64,000 nucleotides of DNA from Microglena sp. YARC (lineage: Eukaryota; Chlorophyta; Chlorophyceae; Chlamydomonadales; Chlamydomonadaceae), in contig CM039462.1 of the NCBI GenBank assembly GCA_022414725.1, positions 18,058,713 to 18,122,712 on the forward strand, written 5' to 3'. Below are positions 35,601-49,500 of this stretch, one piece after another. The notes beneath the pieces are model-generated. The model was not told the DNA's origin, did not search any database, and saw only the letters and a list, made by a program, of their open reading frames with translations. Each line of letters begins with the position of its first letter. Positions within the stretch are counted from its first letter, which is position 1. A program made the position numbers and the translations under genes.

Positions 35601-38600
35601 TGCAGGACATTAGTGGGGGCAAAGAGAACATCTCCATACCCGTGTACAACGAAACAGGAAAGGTGGTTAAGCTGCCCAGGTTTGAATACATAAATGACTA
35701 CCAGTATGCACCTGGCGTCAAGGAAAAGGTAGGTGGGACTGGGTGTGGCTGGTTGTGACTGGGTGTTACTGGGTGTGACTGGTTGAATGAGTGAAGAGGG
35801 GCATAGCTTGATAAGTCTTTTACCGCCCAAGTTTGAATACATAAATGTCTACCAGTATGCACCTGGCGTCAAGGAAAAGGTAGGTGGGACTGGGTGTGGC
35901 TGGTTGTGACTGGGTGTCACTGGGTGTGACTGGTTGAATGAGTGAAGAGGGGCACAGCTTGATAAATCTTCGGCCGCCCAAATTTGAATACATAAATGAC
36001 TACCAGTATGCCCCTGGCGTCAAGGAAAAGGTAAGTGGGACTGAGTGAGGAAGAGAACAAGTTGGTTGCTTTTTTGCCGCCTAAGTTTGAATACATAACT
36101 GAATATCAGTATACCCCTGGCATCAAGGGCAAGGTAGGTTTGACTGGGTGTGACTGGGTGTGAGGTGTGATAGGTTGACTGAGTGAATAGGAGCACAGCT
36201 TGATACGTCTTTTGCCGCCCAAGTTTGAATACATTACTGACTATCGGTATACCTCTAGCATCAAGGGCAAGCTAGGGGTGGCTGGATGTGACTGGTTGAC
36301 TGAGTGAAGAGGGGCACAGCTTGATAAGTCTTCTACCGCCCAAGTTTGAATACATAACTGACTACCAGTGTACCTTTGGCATCAAGGGCAAGGTAGGTGT
36401 GTCTGGTTGTGACTGTGTGTGACTGGGTGTGACTGGTTGACCGAGTGAAGAGGGGCACAGGTCGATACGTCTTATGCCTCCCAAGTTGGAATACATAACT
36501 GAAGATCTGTATGTCCCCGGCGTCAAGGGAAAGGTAGGTGTGCCCGGATGAGGAGGAGAACAAGTTTTTTTTTTTGCTGCCCAAGTTTGAATACATAACT
36601 GACGATCAGCACGTCCCTGGTGCCAAGGACAAGGTAGGTGTGTCCGGATGAGGAGGAGAACAAGTTGGGTGGTTTCTTGCCGCCCAAGTTTGAATAAATA
36701 ATTGACGATCAGTGTACCTATGGCAGCAAGGGCAAGGTAGATGGGTCCGGATGAGGAGGAGAACAAGTTGGTTGTTTGTTGGCCGCCCAAGTTTGAGTAC
36801 ATAACTGACTATTGGTGTACCTCTGGCATCAAGGGCAAGGTAGATATGGTTTAGGGTTTTAGGGTTTAGGGTTTAGGGTTCAGGGCATTAAGGACAAGGT
36901 AGGTGTGTCCGGATGAGGAGGAGCACAAGTTGGTTGTTTTTTGGCCGCCCAAGTTTAAGTACATAACTGACTATTGGTGTACCTCTGGCATCAAGGGCAA
37001 GGTAGATAGGGTTTAGGGTTTAGGGTTTTGGGGTTTAGGGTTTAGGGTTCAGGGCATTAAGGACAAGGTAGGTGTGTCCGGATGAGGAGGAGAACAAGTT
37101 GGTTGTTTTTTGGCCGCCCAAGTTTAAGTACATAACTGACTATTGGTGTACCTCTGGCATCAAGGGCAAGGTAGATAGGGTTTAGGGTTTAGGGTTTTAG
37201 GGTTTAGGATTTAGGGTTCAGGGCATTAAGGACAAGGTAGGTGTGTCCGGATGAGGAGGAGAACAAGTTGGATGTTTTTTGGCCGCCCAAGTTTAAGTAC
37301 ATAACTGACTATTGGTGTACCTCTGGCATCAAGGGCAAGGTAGATAGGGTTTTAGGGTTTAGGGTTTAGGGTTCAGGGCATTAAGGACAAGGTAGGTGTG
37401 TCCGGATGAGGAGGAGAACAAGTTGGTTGTTTTTTGGCCGCCCAAGTTTAAGTACATAACTGACTATTGGGCAAGTCCTTTTAGCCTATTTGGATACCCT
37501 TGGAATAAGGTACTACTTCTTGCCAAATTGGTCAGCGCTTAAAGCTCACAAACGTCAAATTGGTCAGCGCTTTTTAGTGCATAAAGCGCAAAAACTGCGC
37601 GCTGCGTCCACAGGGGGTTGAAAAAACTGTGCAAAACGCGCAGAGGGGCTCAAAAAGGCAGCGCGGCACAGCGCTGCCGTGTGCGCTTAGCAGTACCCTG
37701 CCCTGGACTGTAAAAATACGCAAAATCTTCAAATCCAACTTTCAAACAGGAAAGGCAGTTAAAGCAATTCAGGGGATGAACTGGACAAAACTTTTCCGTG
37801 AGAACTCGAACTTTGTACTTCCTCTCTTGAAATCGAGAAATTCTGCCTGGAAATCTGAGAATTCTCGACAATTTTGATCGAGGGAATCGAGAATTCTGAC
37901 GAAGTACGAAACTTTTGTCCAGTTCATCTCCTGAATTGCTATAAAGGAAACAGCACTAGTGAACTGAACCAACAAAACAAATCGTAGACGGCAGGGGCAC
38001 GATGTCCGTACTAAGCAGATCATTCAACTTCAAAAAACAAATTAGAACGCCTGGTGGGGCGTGGTGTTAAGGGAGCCCGTCGTACGCGGATGGAGGACCT
38101 CTTCTACCTCAACTGGACAAGCTACCATCGCAGTTGACAACAACCTGCAGCGCTAAGAGCGACCAAAGGGGGAATTGAACCCCAGACTCTTCGTTCTCAA
38201 AGTGATGTAGTCTACCACTATACCAATGTATATCACTCAAAGAGGCTATTCAACTGTACCTTTCTTGTCACATTCATTAATAAATGTAACAAGATGCTTC
38301 CATCCTCTGAATGAGTCAGGTTTAATTAACATTCTCATATTATAGCCATTGATAACTGACACGGAGTTTGTCCTATGCAGATCATTCAACTTTACCTTTC
38401 TTGTCACATTTATTAATAAATGTAACAAGATGCTTCCATCGTCTGAATGAGTCAGGTTTAATTAACATCATCATATTATAGCCATTGATAACTGACACGG
38501 AGTTTGTACTATGCAGATCAGTTAACTTTACTTTTCTTTTGTGTATGGTGCAGTCAACACAGTCACTCCAGGAGTCTCTCATCTTTGTCAGCCTTACTTG

Positions 38601-41600
38601 CACTGCCCACCATGTTTTGTCCTGCCTATTCAAATGTATGTTAAAGACAACTTAGGCCTTATCCCCATAAACACCTCAGGAATCCCCCGTCTTTTTTAGC
38701 CTCACTTGCACTGCTCACCATCTTAAGTACTGCCTATTCAAATGAATGTTATCCCAGTAGCCCCTTGCTGAGCTATTCACACTGAGCTATACATGCTGAG
38801 CTAAATGTTTGGATGACTGCTTGTAGTTGGTCGGCCCCCTAAGGGGGACAGACCTATGCGATACTTAAGCGAAATCGTGCTGTTCGTGCTGTCCGTGCTG
38901 TTTTTTCACATCTTCACATTTCCCAAGAACGCCGGATAAAATTGCCGGTTAATCTGACTGGCCAGAAATCTTACCGACTCGTGTTCGATTCCCGTCTGAG
39001 CTATATTCACACTGAGCTATACATGCTGAGCTAATTCGATAACTGCTTGTAGTTTCATATAGGCCTTGATAAATATTCACCCACTTTGCCTAGTATAGGC
39101 CTTGACGCATGTCATCATCACCATCATCATTATCATTATCATCATCATTATTATCATCATCATCATCACCAACACCAATACCACCCACCACACCAACACA
39201 CAACAACAACAACATCGCCAACAACATCACCAACAACATCGCCAACAACATTGCCAACAACAACAACAACAACAACAACAACAAAACAACAACAAACAAC
39301 AACCAACAACAACAACTACGCCAGACCACCAGAAACAAAAATACCACCACCAACACCACCAACACCACCAACAACAACAACAATACCCACCACAACACAC
39401 AACACCCATTCCCACACAATTGACATCATTTTTGTTGAAATCATTCTGCTGAAATCTGTAGGTTGTCATTTACTCCTCTGCACCTGTTCGGGTTCTTCTA
39501 AACCACTTCTGTGCCACTTCTGAACCACTTCTGAACCACTTCTGAACCACTTATTACCAACTTCTTAACCACTGCTGAACTACTTCTGAACCACTTTTGA
39601 ACCACTTCTGAACCACTTCTGAACCACTTCTGGACCTATTCGGGTAGGTCGCTGCAATCTTGGAGCAAGATGCAGAGAGAATGCGAGGACATGTTAACTA
39701 TGAGAAAAACGGAGACTGCGGCATTGCCTTCAACTGCATGGTACGATGTATTGCTTTTGTTTTGTGTGTTTGTTCAGTCTAGCCGGTTATGGCGGTTAAT
39801 GTGGTTATGGCGGTTATTGCCTTTGGTATGTTGTATTGTCTTTTCTTTGTGATTGTTCAGTCTAGCCGGTTAAGGCTTATATTGTGGTTGTTGCCTTTGG
39901 TGTGTGTGTTTTCCAGTCCAGCCGGTATAGGCTTATGTATATTGCGGTTATTGTGGTTCCTGCCTTAGGTATGTTGTATTGCCTTTGGTGTGTGTGTTTT
40001 CCAGTCCAGCCGGTATAGGCTTATATTTATTTGCCGGTTATTGTGGTTGTTTGCCTTTGGTATATTGTATTGCCTTTGTTGTGTGTTATTCCAGTCTAGC
40101 CAGTTAAGGCATATATTACGGTTATTGAGGTTGCGGTTATTGAGGTTATTGGGTTATTGCGGGTATTGTGGTTATTACCTTTAGTGTGTACATCGCTGTT
40201 ATTGCGGTTATTGCGGTTATTGTGGTTATTACCTTCAGTGTGTACATCGCTGTTATTGCGGTTATTGTGGTTATTACCTTTAGTGTGTACATCGCTGTTA
40301 TTGCGGTTATTGCAGTTATTGTGGTTATTACCTTTAGTGTGTACATCGCTGTTATTGCTGTTATTGTGGTTATTACCTCTAGTGTGTACATCGCTGTTAT
40401 TGCGGTTATTGCCTGTGGTACGTGGTATTTCCTATGGTATGTTGTATTGCTTTTGGTGTGTGTTTGTACAGTCTAGCCGGTTAAGGGGTATATAGCGGTT
40501 ATTGCGGTTGTTGCCTTTGGTATGTGAATCCCGGTTATTGCGGTTATTGCGGTTGTTGCGGTTATTAACTTTGGAATGTTGCATTGCTTTTGGTGTCGGT
40601 TACTACTGCTAGCTCGGGCTTACGCAGTGGTGTCCTTTATTTCACGTCCTGTGAGTGATTGCAATACACGGATGTAACAATTTCAATTGCAATTGCAATT
40701 GCTTTTGGTGTGTGTTTGCACTGTCTAGCCAGTTAAGGGGTATATAGCCGTTATTGCGGTTGTTGCGTTTATTTGCCTTTGAATGTTGCATTGCTTTTGG
40801 TGTGTGTTTGTACAGTCTACCGGTTAAGGGTGTAAAGCTGTTTATTGGGTTATTGCCTTATACGCAGAGCATTCCGGGAGGCTGATATAGCGGTACTTGT
40901 AGCCACCTACCCCACAACATGTCCTGTGTAGACCCACAAGCAAGACGGGAAGTGGGCAGAGCTTTCAGGGGGCTGATCGGCAGTACTTGTAGCCAACCCT
41001 ACCCACACATGTCCTGTGTAGACCCACAAGGAAGACGGGAAGTGGGCAGAGCTTACAGGGGGCTGATCGGCAGTACTTGTAGCCAACCCTACCCACACGT
41101 GTCCTGTGTAGACCCACAAGCAAGACGGGAAGTGGGCAGAGCTTTCAGGGGGCTGATCGGCAGTACTTGTAGCCAACCCTACCCAAACTTGTCCCGTGTA
41201 GACCCACAAGCAAAACGGGAAGTGGGCAGAGCTTTCAGCAGGCTGATATAGTGGTACCTGTAGCTAGGCCTACCCAAACTTGTCCTGTGCAGACCCACAA
41301 GCAAGACGGGAAGTGGGCAGAGCTTACAGCAGGCTGATATAGTGGTACCTGTAGCTAGGCCTACCCAAACTTGTCCTGTGCAGACCCACAAGCAAGACGG
41401 GAAGTGGGCAGAGCCTCTGGGAGGCAGATACAGCAGTACTTGTAGCCAAGCCTACCCAAACTTGTCCTGTGCAGACCCACAAGCAAGACGGGAAGTGGGC
41501 AGAGCATCTGGGAGGCTGATAAAGCCGTACTTGTAGCTAGACCCCACGCGAACTTGTTCTGTGTAGATCCACAAGCAAGACGGGAAGTGGGCAGAGCATC

Positions 41601-44600
41601 TGGGAGGCTGATATAGCGGTACTTGTAGCTAGACCCACGCAAGCTTGTCCTGTGTAGATCCACAAGCTAGACCAGAAGTGGGCAGAGCATCTGGTAGGCT
41701 GATATAGCAGTAACTTGTAGCCATCCTACCCAACCCCCCCAAAACCCAAACCCAAACCCAAAAAAAACCAAAAAAGCCAACTCAACCAACCCAAGCCAAC
41801 CTAACCCAAAAGCCTGAACCCAACCCAACCCAACCCACCCAACCCAACCCAACCAACCAACTTTCCTGTCTAGATCACAAGCTAGACAAGGAGTGGGCAG
41901 AGCAAATAGGGCACTAAGGAGCAGACGAATTGATAACCCTGAGATATCCTACTCCCGACACTGGATCTGCTAGACTGTACCACCCATGTGGGTACACGAA
42001 TGCAGCGCAGCGTGCAAGTCTGATCGCTGCATGCAGAACAGATTGGTAATAAAAAGGTAATAGGGTTGGCGGATTGACCTCCTGGGTTCTCTGGGTGTAC
42101 ATTGGAGCATACTTCGAGGGTGAAGTTGAGGTGTGGGTACACAAATGCAGCGCAGCGTGCAAGTCAGATCGCTGCATGCAGAACAGATTGGTAAGGTAGT
42201 AGGGTTGGTGGGATTGACCTCCTGGGGCTCTCTGAGGTGTAGAATGGAGCATATGTGTGTGGGCGTAGAATGGAGCATACTTTGAGGGTGAAGTTGAGGT
42301 GTGGGTACACAAATGCAGCGCAGCGTGCAAGTCTGATCGCTTTCATGCAGAACGCGCGGGTAAGAGCACCCACCCTTGAAGTATGATGGTGAATGTGTGG
42401 CGGGTGTTTGGTGCGGTGTGTGGCATGTGGTGGTGGACATTTTCAGGGGGTCAAATGGAGCATATGTTTGTGTGTGTAGAATGGAGCACATTTTGGGGGT
42501 GAAGTTGAGGTGGTGGTACACAAATGCTGCGCAGCGTCTGGTGGCGGTGGTGGTAGGGAGAGGGAGGGGAGATGAGAAAAGGTGTGGTGGTGGTGGTGTG
42601 GTGGTACACAAATGCTGCGCAGCGTCTGGTGCGGTGGTGGTAAGGAGAGGGGAGGGGAGATGAGAAAGGTGGTGGTGGTAGTGGTGGTGGTGGTGGTGTG
42701 TGTGGTACACAAATGCTGGCCGCAGCGTCTGGTGCGGTGGTGGAAGGGAGAGGGGGAGATAGAACAGGTGGTGTGGTGGTGCTGCTGGTGCTGGTGGTAC
42801 ACAAATGCAGCGCAGCGTGCAACTCTGATCGCTGTCATCTGAAACCAAAACATAACACGGGTTAGAGCACCCACCTGTCAGCGTTTAGCTGTTGACTGCC
42901 TGTCTGTCCTTCCGTCCTCTCTAGATTTGAGTTCTTCTATCTGAACTAACAACTACTAAAATATGTTCCAATTGCTGAAACCGTCCAAAGCTCTCATTGG
43001 TCTCGCCTCATGACTCTCTTGTTAACACCACCTAAGAGTATGATGGTGTGTGGTGTGGCGTGTGGTGTGGTGGTGGACATTTTCTGGGTGGTAGAATGGA
43101 GCATATTTTGGGGGGTGAAGTTAAGGTGTGTGTACACGATACGGCGGAGTGCAAGTCTCCTTGCTGCTTGCTGAACCGACGGGTAAGCAGCACCCAACCT
43201 AAGAGTATGATGGTGTGTGGTGTGGCTGGTTTGGGTGGCGGTTGTGGTTGTGGTGGTGTGGTGGTGATAGATTGGGTGAAGTTGAGGTTGCGGTGCACGA
43301 ATGCAGCGGGCGTGCAAGTCTCCTCGCTTGCTTGCTGAACCGAAGGCAAGGTGGTAGGTTGGTTGGATTGACCCACTGGGGTTCTCTGGGGTGTAGAATG
43401 GGGCAATGGGGATTTTCTGGGGTGTATAATGGAGCATACTTTGGGGGGTGAAGTTGAGGTGTGGGTACACGGATGCAGCGTGGCATGCGCGTCTCCTTAC
43501 TGCTTACTGGACCAACAGGAAAGAGCTCCCCCCTAAGAGTATGATGTACATGTGTGTATATATATATGATATACATGTGCATGTTCATTTTGTTATGATG
43601 TACATGTACATGAAGTATGATGTACATAATGTGATGTGCATATATATATGATGATGTACATATGCATATATACTACTAGGGTAGCCCGTGCGGTCGTTGG
43701 CCATCCCTACATCCCCCCCCCCTACTGGCCCTCCGCCCTCCTTCTTCACCCCTCCCTCCCTCCGTGCTCCACCCTCACTGTGTCCTCCTTCCTCCTCCCT
43801 CCCTCTTTTTTGTCTCCTATCCTCCATTACTTCCTCTTGACCCTCCCTCCATCTCCCCCCTTCCCCTGATTTCTGCCTCCTATCCTCCTTGACTTTCCCT
43901 TGACCATACCTCCATGTCTCCCCCTTCCCTCTTTCCCCTCTCCCCCTCCCCTCTGTCCCATCTCCCCCCCCCCCGTCCCCGTCCCCGTCCCCATGTCCCC
44001 CGTCCCCCGTCCTCTTCCTTCCCCCCTCCCCCCCATTTTCTGACCTCCCCCCCCCGTCCCGTCCCGTCCCTTGCACCACCATTTACACACATTCTCCCTA
44101 CCTGCCCCTCCGACGTTCGCGATACCAATCCCGCTGAGGAAACCAGACATGCGCAATCGCAAAGCTACATGCCGAAGCTTGTTCTTTTGTGAACGTTTAC
44201 CGGCATGCCTTCAAAATGTGGGTTGACCAGACAAATCTGGTAGCATGGGCTTTCGCGTCGAGGCTGGTTGTAAGCGCGCGACGCTGTGGGTCAGCAGCAA
44301 CGGGAATCGTCGATGCTGTTAGCATGGTTCCTTTCTCATCGTTTTCTGGCGAGGTGGCCAGCTGGGCAAGGCGGCCAGCTGGGCAAGGAGGCCAGCTGGC
44401 AAGGCGGCAGCTGGCAAGGAGGCCAGCTGGCAAGGCGCCAGCCGGCAAGCGCCAGCTGGCAAGGCGGCCAGCTAGGCCAGCGGGCAAGGCGGCCAGCTGG
44501 CAAGGCGGCCAGCTGCCTGGCTGTGTTTAAGACCATCCTGGCATCTAGCATGTGTTGTTGTTGCGGTTTAATGGAGGCCTCAAGAAGCAAAAGGTTGTAG

Positions 44601-46390
44601 ATAGATGGGATAAGCGGTGCAGGAGCGCGCAGATGGACAGAATGCCCATGACAATCTGATGATATTCAAGTTACTCTCAACAACTGCCTGCAAACCAAAC
44701 GAATGCGATGTGATGCAATTGCATGGCGAAAGAGCGCATGCGTGATATGAATGGTGGCAACGCTTGCAGGAGAGAGACAAAATTGGTCATTTGAAATTTC
44801 CGCCCTGAAGCCACGCCACCGTCCGTTGGTGATGGCAGTGTAGTAAAGAAGAAGAAGAAGAAGGAGACGTTTATCTTTATATATGTACAGATACATAAGT
44901 ACCGTACTGACAGAAGCATTTAACGTTTATAGAATTTGAGCGTTTTATACGGCGGCGACGCCATTTAGGGCCTGTCCAACCCAGGACAAACAAATCGGCG
45001 GAATGGTTTCGCCCACCCTAGCGCACAGTGTGACCCGGGTTTGATCCCACGGTACCCCGTTTTGACCCCGTCGCGTTGCCCCCGAAGAGAAACGTCAAAT
45101 TATAAAAACGTTGATTTTTGCTGTCAGTACGGTATGTATTCATTACTTTGGTAAAGACGGGCCACAGTTGACCCACAATAAGCCCACTCCACAGCAACCG
45201 GGGGTTTCAGGCTTCAACCCAATCACCCCCTGTTTGTTTACACGCCCATCTGGCCCCCCTTCCACCCCCTCCCCCAGTTACAGAGGGCATCCAGCTGCCT
45301 CTTCAAGTGTTTCAAACGAGCAACAGAGGATGGGGACTGCGCTGCAGGGAGGACGTGCCGACTGGCACATTTGTATGCTCCTTTAGTGAGTGCTAATAAT
45401 GATTACCCCACCCCGCCTTGCCCACCCCAACCCCCTACCCCACACCACACCACACCATCCTATCCACACCACACCACACCACCCCCTTCAAGTATTTGGA
45501 CAGACTGTGCAATGTAGTGAGACATGCCGACTGGCACATTTGTGTGCTCATTTAGTGAGTGCTAATAGTGATTACTAGTATAATGATGATTATGATGCAA
45601 ATAGCATTACCTCACCCCCACCCCACCCTACCCTACCCCACCCCACCCCCTTCAAGTTGTTTGAACAAACTGTGCGCTGTAGTGAGGTGCCGACTGGCAC
45701 GTTTGTGTGCTCACTTAGTGAGAGTTAATCACGATTATAAGAATAATGATTATAAGTGTAATGATTACAAGTATAATGATTAAATGTATAGTGGTAACAA
45801 GTATAATGATTACACAAATAATGGTTAGAAGTATAATGCTTACAAGTATAATGGTGATTACAAGTATAATGATTACAAGTATAATGATTACACGTATAAG
45901 GGTTTCAAGTAGAATGATTACGAGTGTAATGCTTACAAGTATTATGATTACACGTATAAGGATGATAATGATGCAAATAGCATTACCTTGCCCTCACCCC
46001 ACCCCCTTCAAGTTGTTTGGACGAACTGTGCACTGTAGAGAGGATTTACTGACTGGTGCGTTTGTGTGCTCACTTAGTGAGTGTTAATGATGATTACAAG
46101 TATAAGGTTGATAATGATGCAAATATCATTACCTCGCCCCCACCCCACCCCACCCCCTTCAAGTTGTTTAGACAGACTGTGCACTGAAGTGAGGATTTAC
46201 TGAGTGGCACGATTTTGTGAGTGTTACTGTGCGCACAGTGAGTGTTACTTTGGAGAACTCGCACAGTGCGTTTTGTAGCACAGTGAGTGTTAATGATGAC
46301 TACAAGTTATAGTGATGGTTATGATGCATAGAGCATTACCTTTCCCACCCCACCCCACCCCCCCATCCTATCCCACCACACTACACCACA

Positions 46391-46422
<32 letters not shown>

Positions 46423-46440
46423 ATCCTATCCCACCACACT

Positions 46441-46494
<54 letters not shown>

Positions 46495-46554
46495 ACCCCC
46501 CCCCACCCCCCCCCCCCCCCCCCCCCATCCTATCCCACCACACTACACCACATC

Positions 46555-46588
<34 letters not shown>

Positions 46589-49500
46589 ATCCTATCCCAC
46601 CACACTACACCACATCACCCCCCCCCCCCCCCCCCCATCCTATCCCACCACACTACACCACACCACACCACACCACCATCCTATCCCACCACACTACACC
46701 ACATCACCCCCACCCCCCACCCCCCCCATCCTATCCCACCACACTACACCACATCACCCCCCACCACCCATCCTATCCCACCACACTACACCACACCACC
46801 ATCCCACGGACAGTTGGACAACTGCTGATGTGTCAGATGGCCAATGAGGTGGACTTTCCAGGTTAATAAATAAATGAAATGAAAATTTGAAGAATTGTCA
46901 CAATGACCTCTAAGGATGTGCCACGGTGGGATTAAGGGAACCGGATCGTAAGGATGCGGTGGTTCGGCTGACTTCGCATCTAGATTCCAGTTACCTTGCC
47001 GGTCGACGACCCTCCGGACGGGCCCAAGCGCACTCAAGGGGGTTCAACCCCCGCACCTGCCGCGACCTTTCTCCAGTTTTGCTCTGCCACTGAGCCATTC
47101 GGTTCGGATCGGTGATACTTTCCAGTTTATTTATGTACAGTGTATACTTGTATTTGTATTTATATACACTTTATCCTGAGTGCATACTTGTATTTATGTT
47201 TATATACAATGTATGCTTGTATTTATGTTTATATACAGTGTATACTTGTATTTGTATATTATATACAGTGTATTTATGTCCAGTGTATAATTGTATTTAT
47301 ATTTATATAAAGTGTCTTTACATACGGTGTATCTCTATACAGTGTCTTTTTTTCAGAAATCTGGAGGTCATTTTGGTAGCCACAAGTGGCGACTATAGCC
47401 TCATTCTGGGACGGTGCGGTAGCACCGTCTGTAGAGCGCGAAGCACTCGGCGCGAAGCGCCGCTACTTTTAAGGCGGGTTCGGGGGGCGTAGCCCCCCGG
47501 GATTGTTTTTTTGGGGGGGGGGCTTAGAAAACGTGCATTTTGCACATGGATGACATATGTTACACTGGTTTGTAACAACTTTGTAAAGCCTCTAATTGTA
47601 CAGAAAAGTAATCACTGGTCAACTGGGTCTAGTACTACAACCTAGCCCAACATTCCAGCAAATGTAAAACATACTCACTTTTAAGTTATCATCAATACAC
47701 ATTCCTTGCGCATCATAAGAAAAGGGTCTACTTGATCATATCACACAATGCAAAATGTGATACTATCAACTGTGGTGTAAACAACATCAAGTAGCTAGTC
47801 AGCTACTCAGCTGTCAGCTGGTGTGATACTATCAACTGTGGTGTAAACAACATCAAGTAGCTAGTCAGCTACTCAGCTGTCAGCTGGTGTGATACTATCA
47901 ACTGTGGTGTAAACAACATCAAGTAGCTAGTCAGCTACTCAGCTGTCAGCTGGTGTGATACTATCAACTGTGGTGTAAACAACATCAAGTAGCTAGTCAG
48001 CTACTCAGCTGTCAGCTGGTGTGATACTATCAACTGTGGTGTAAACAACATCAAGTAGCTAGTCAGCTACTCAGCTGTCAGCTGGTGTGATACTATCAAC
48101 TGTGGTGTAAACAACATCAAGTAGCTAGTCAGCTACTCAGCTGTCAGCTGGTGTGATACTATCAACTGTGGTGTAAACAACATCAAGTAGCTAGTCAGCT
48201 ACTCAGGTGTCAGCTGGTGTGTCCAATTACGCCATGTAGCGCCCTTCCTTGGCTTTGGTGTATGGGAATATTCGTTCATTCTTCCTTACTTCTTCGAGTT
48301 CTGTCAGTTCGATCATTGAAGGGAATCATCAGGATACTTACTTCCTCTTTCGGCCAGCTCCAGGAGCTTCCCCTGCTGCAGTGGGCTGGATGACCTCTGC
48401 ATCCAGCAGAGCATCGGCAGCTTTGGCTCATTCCGGAGACTTAGGGGCAGTTGTCGTTGCCACGACTGCCTTTGGTTGATACAGACTGCGCAAACTCTGC
48501 TGTCTGAACACGGGTGGCGCAGACGAACGCGGTTTAGTTAAATCCATTTCGGCCAAACCTCATGCCGTTGCAAAAATTAACAAATCAACGACGTAAGCTT
48601 ACTGGATCGGTGCCGACCCCTTATGGAAGTTGGAACATGGAAGAAACTGCACTACTGTACTTTCTGGCTTGGGCAGTTGACCTCAGGGGTCACTTTCAGT
48701 TCTTTCAATTCTGACAAGAGCTGGCTTAGAGCTAGCTAGCTAGCTATCTACCTGGGCTGGGCCTGTGCTCTAGCTGGGCCTGTGCGACCCAGGTGCGACC
48801 AAGGTGGCGACCCTGGGCACAAATCACTTACTCGCGGTCGCATTTGTGGCGACCAAGGGCCGATTTCGCCTTAAACTCGCACACCTGAGGGTAGCACGGT
48901 GGTCGCCCCTGGGTTGCCAATTTGGCGACGGGTCGCACACAAAAACTGTCTATATACAGTGCATTTATATACAGTGTATTTATATACAGTGCATTTATAT
49001 ACAGTGCATTTATATACAGTGCATTTATATACAGTGCATTTATATACAGTGCATTTATATACAGTGTATTTATATACAGTGCATTTATATACAGTGCATT
49101 TATATACAGTATATTTATATACAGTGTATTTATATACAGTGCATTTATATACAGTGTATTTATATACAGTGCATTTATATACAGTGCATTTATATACAGT
49201 GCATTTATATACAGTGCATTTATATACAGTGCATTTATATACAGTGTATTTATATACAGTGTATTTATATACAGTTTATGTATATACAGTGTATTTATAT
49301 ACAGTGCATTTATATACAGTGTATTTATATACAGTGCATTTATATACAGTGCATTTATATACAGTGCATTTACATACAGTGCATTTACATACAGTGCATT
49401 TATATACAGTGTATTTATATACAGTGCATTTATATACAGTGTATTTATATACAGTGTATTTATATACAGTTTATGTATATACAGTGTATACTTGTATTTG

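Noticed and set aside
36846..37380. Chromosome end
   Set aside because: The telomere-type repeats are short, internal to an exon-edge array and flanked on both sides by the same gene.
39470..39523. [20 protein letters not shown] as a pre-SET cysteine exon
   Set aside because: No donor in a suitable place; the sequence runs into the ccacttctgaac array, and the cysteine spacing fits poorly.
44197..44590. Ala/Gly/Trp-rich frames near 44.3 kb
   Set aside because: Arise from the ggccagctggcaaggc minisatellite.
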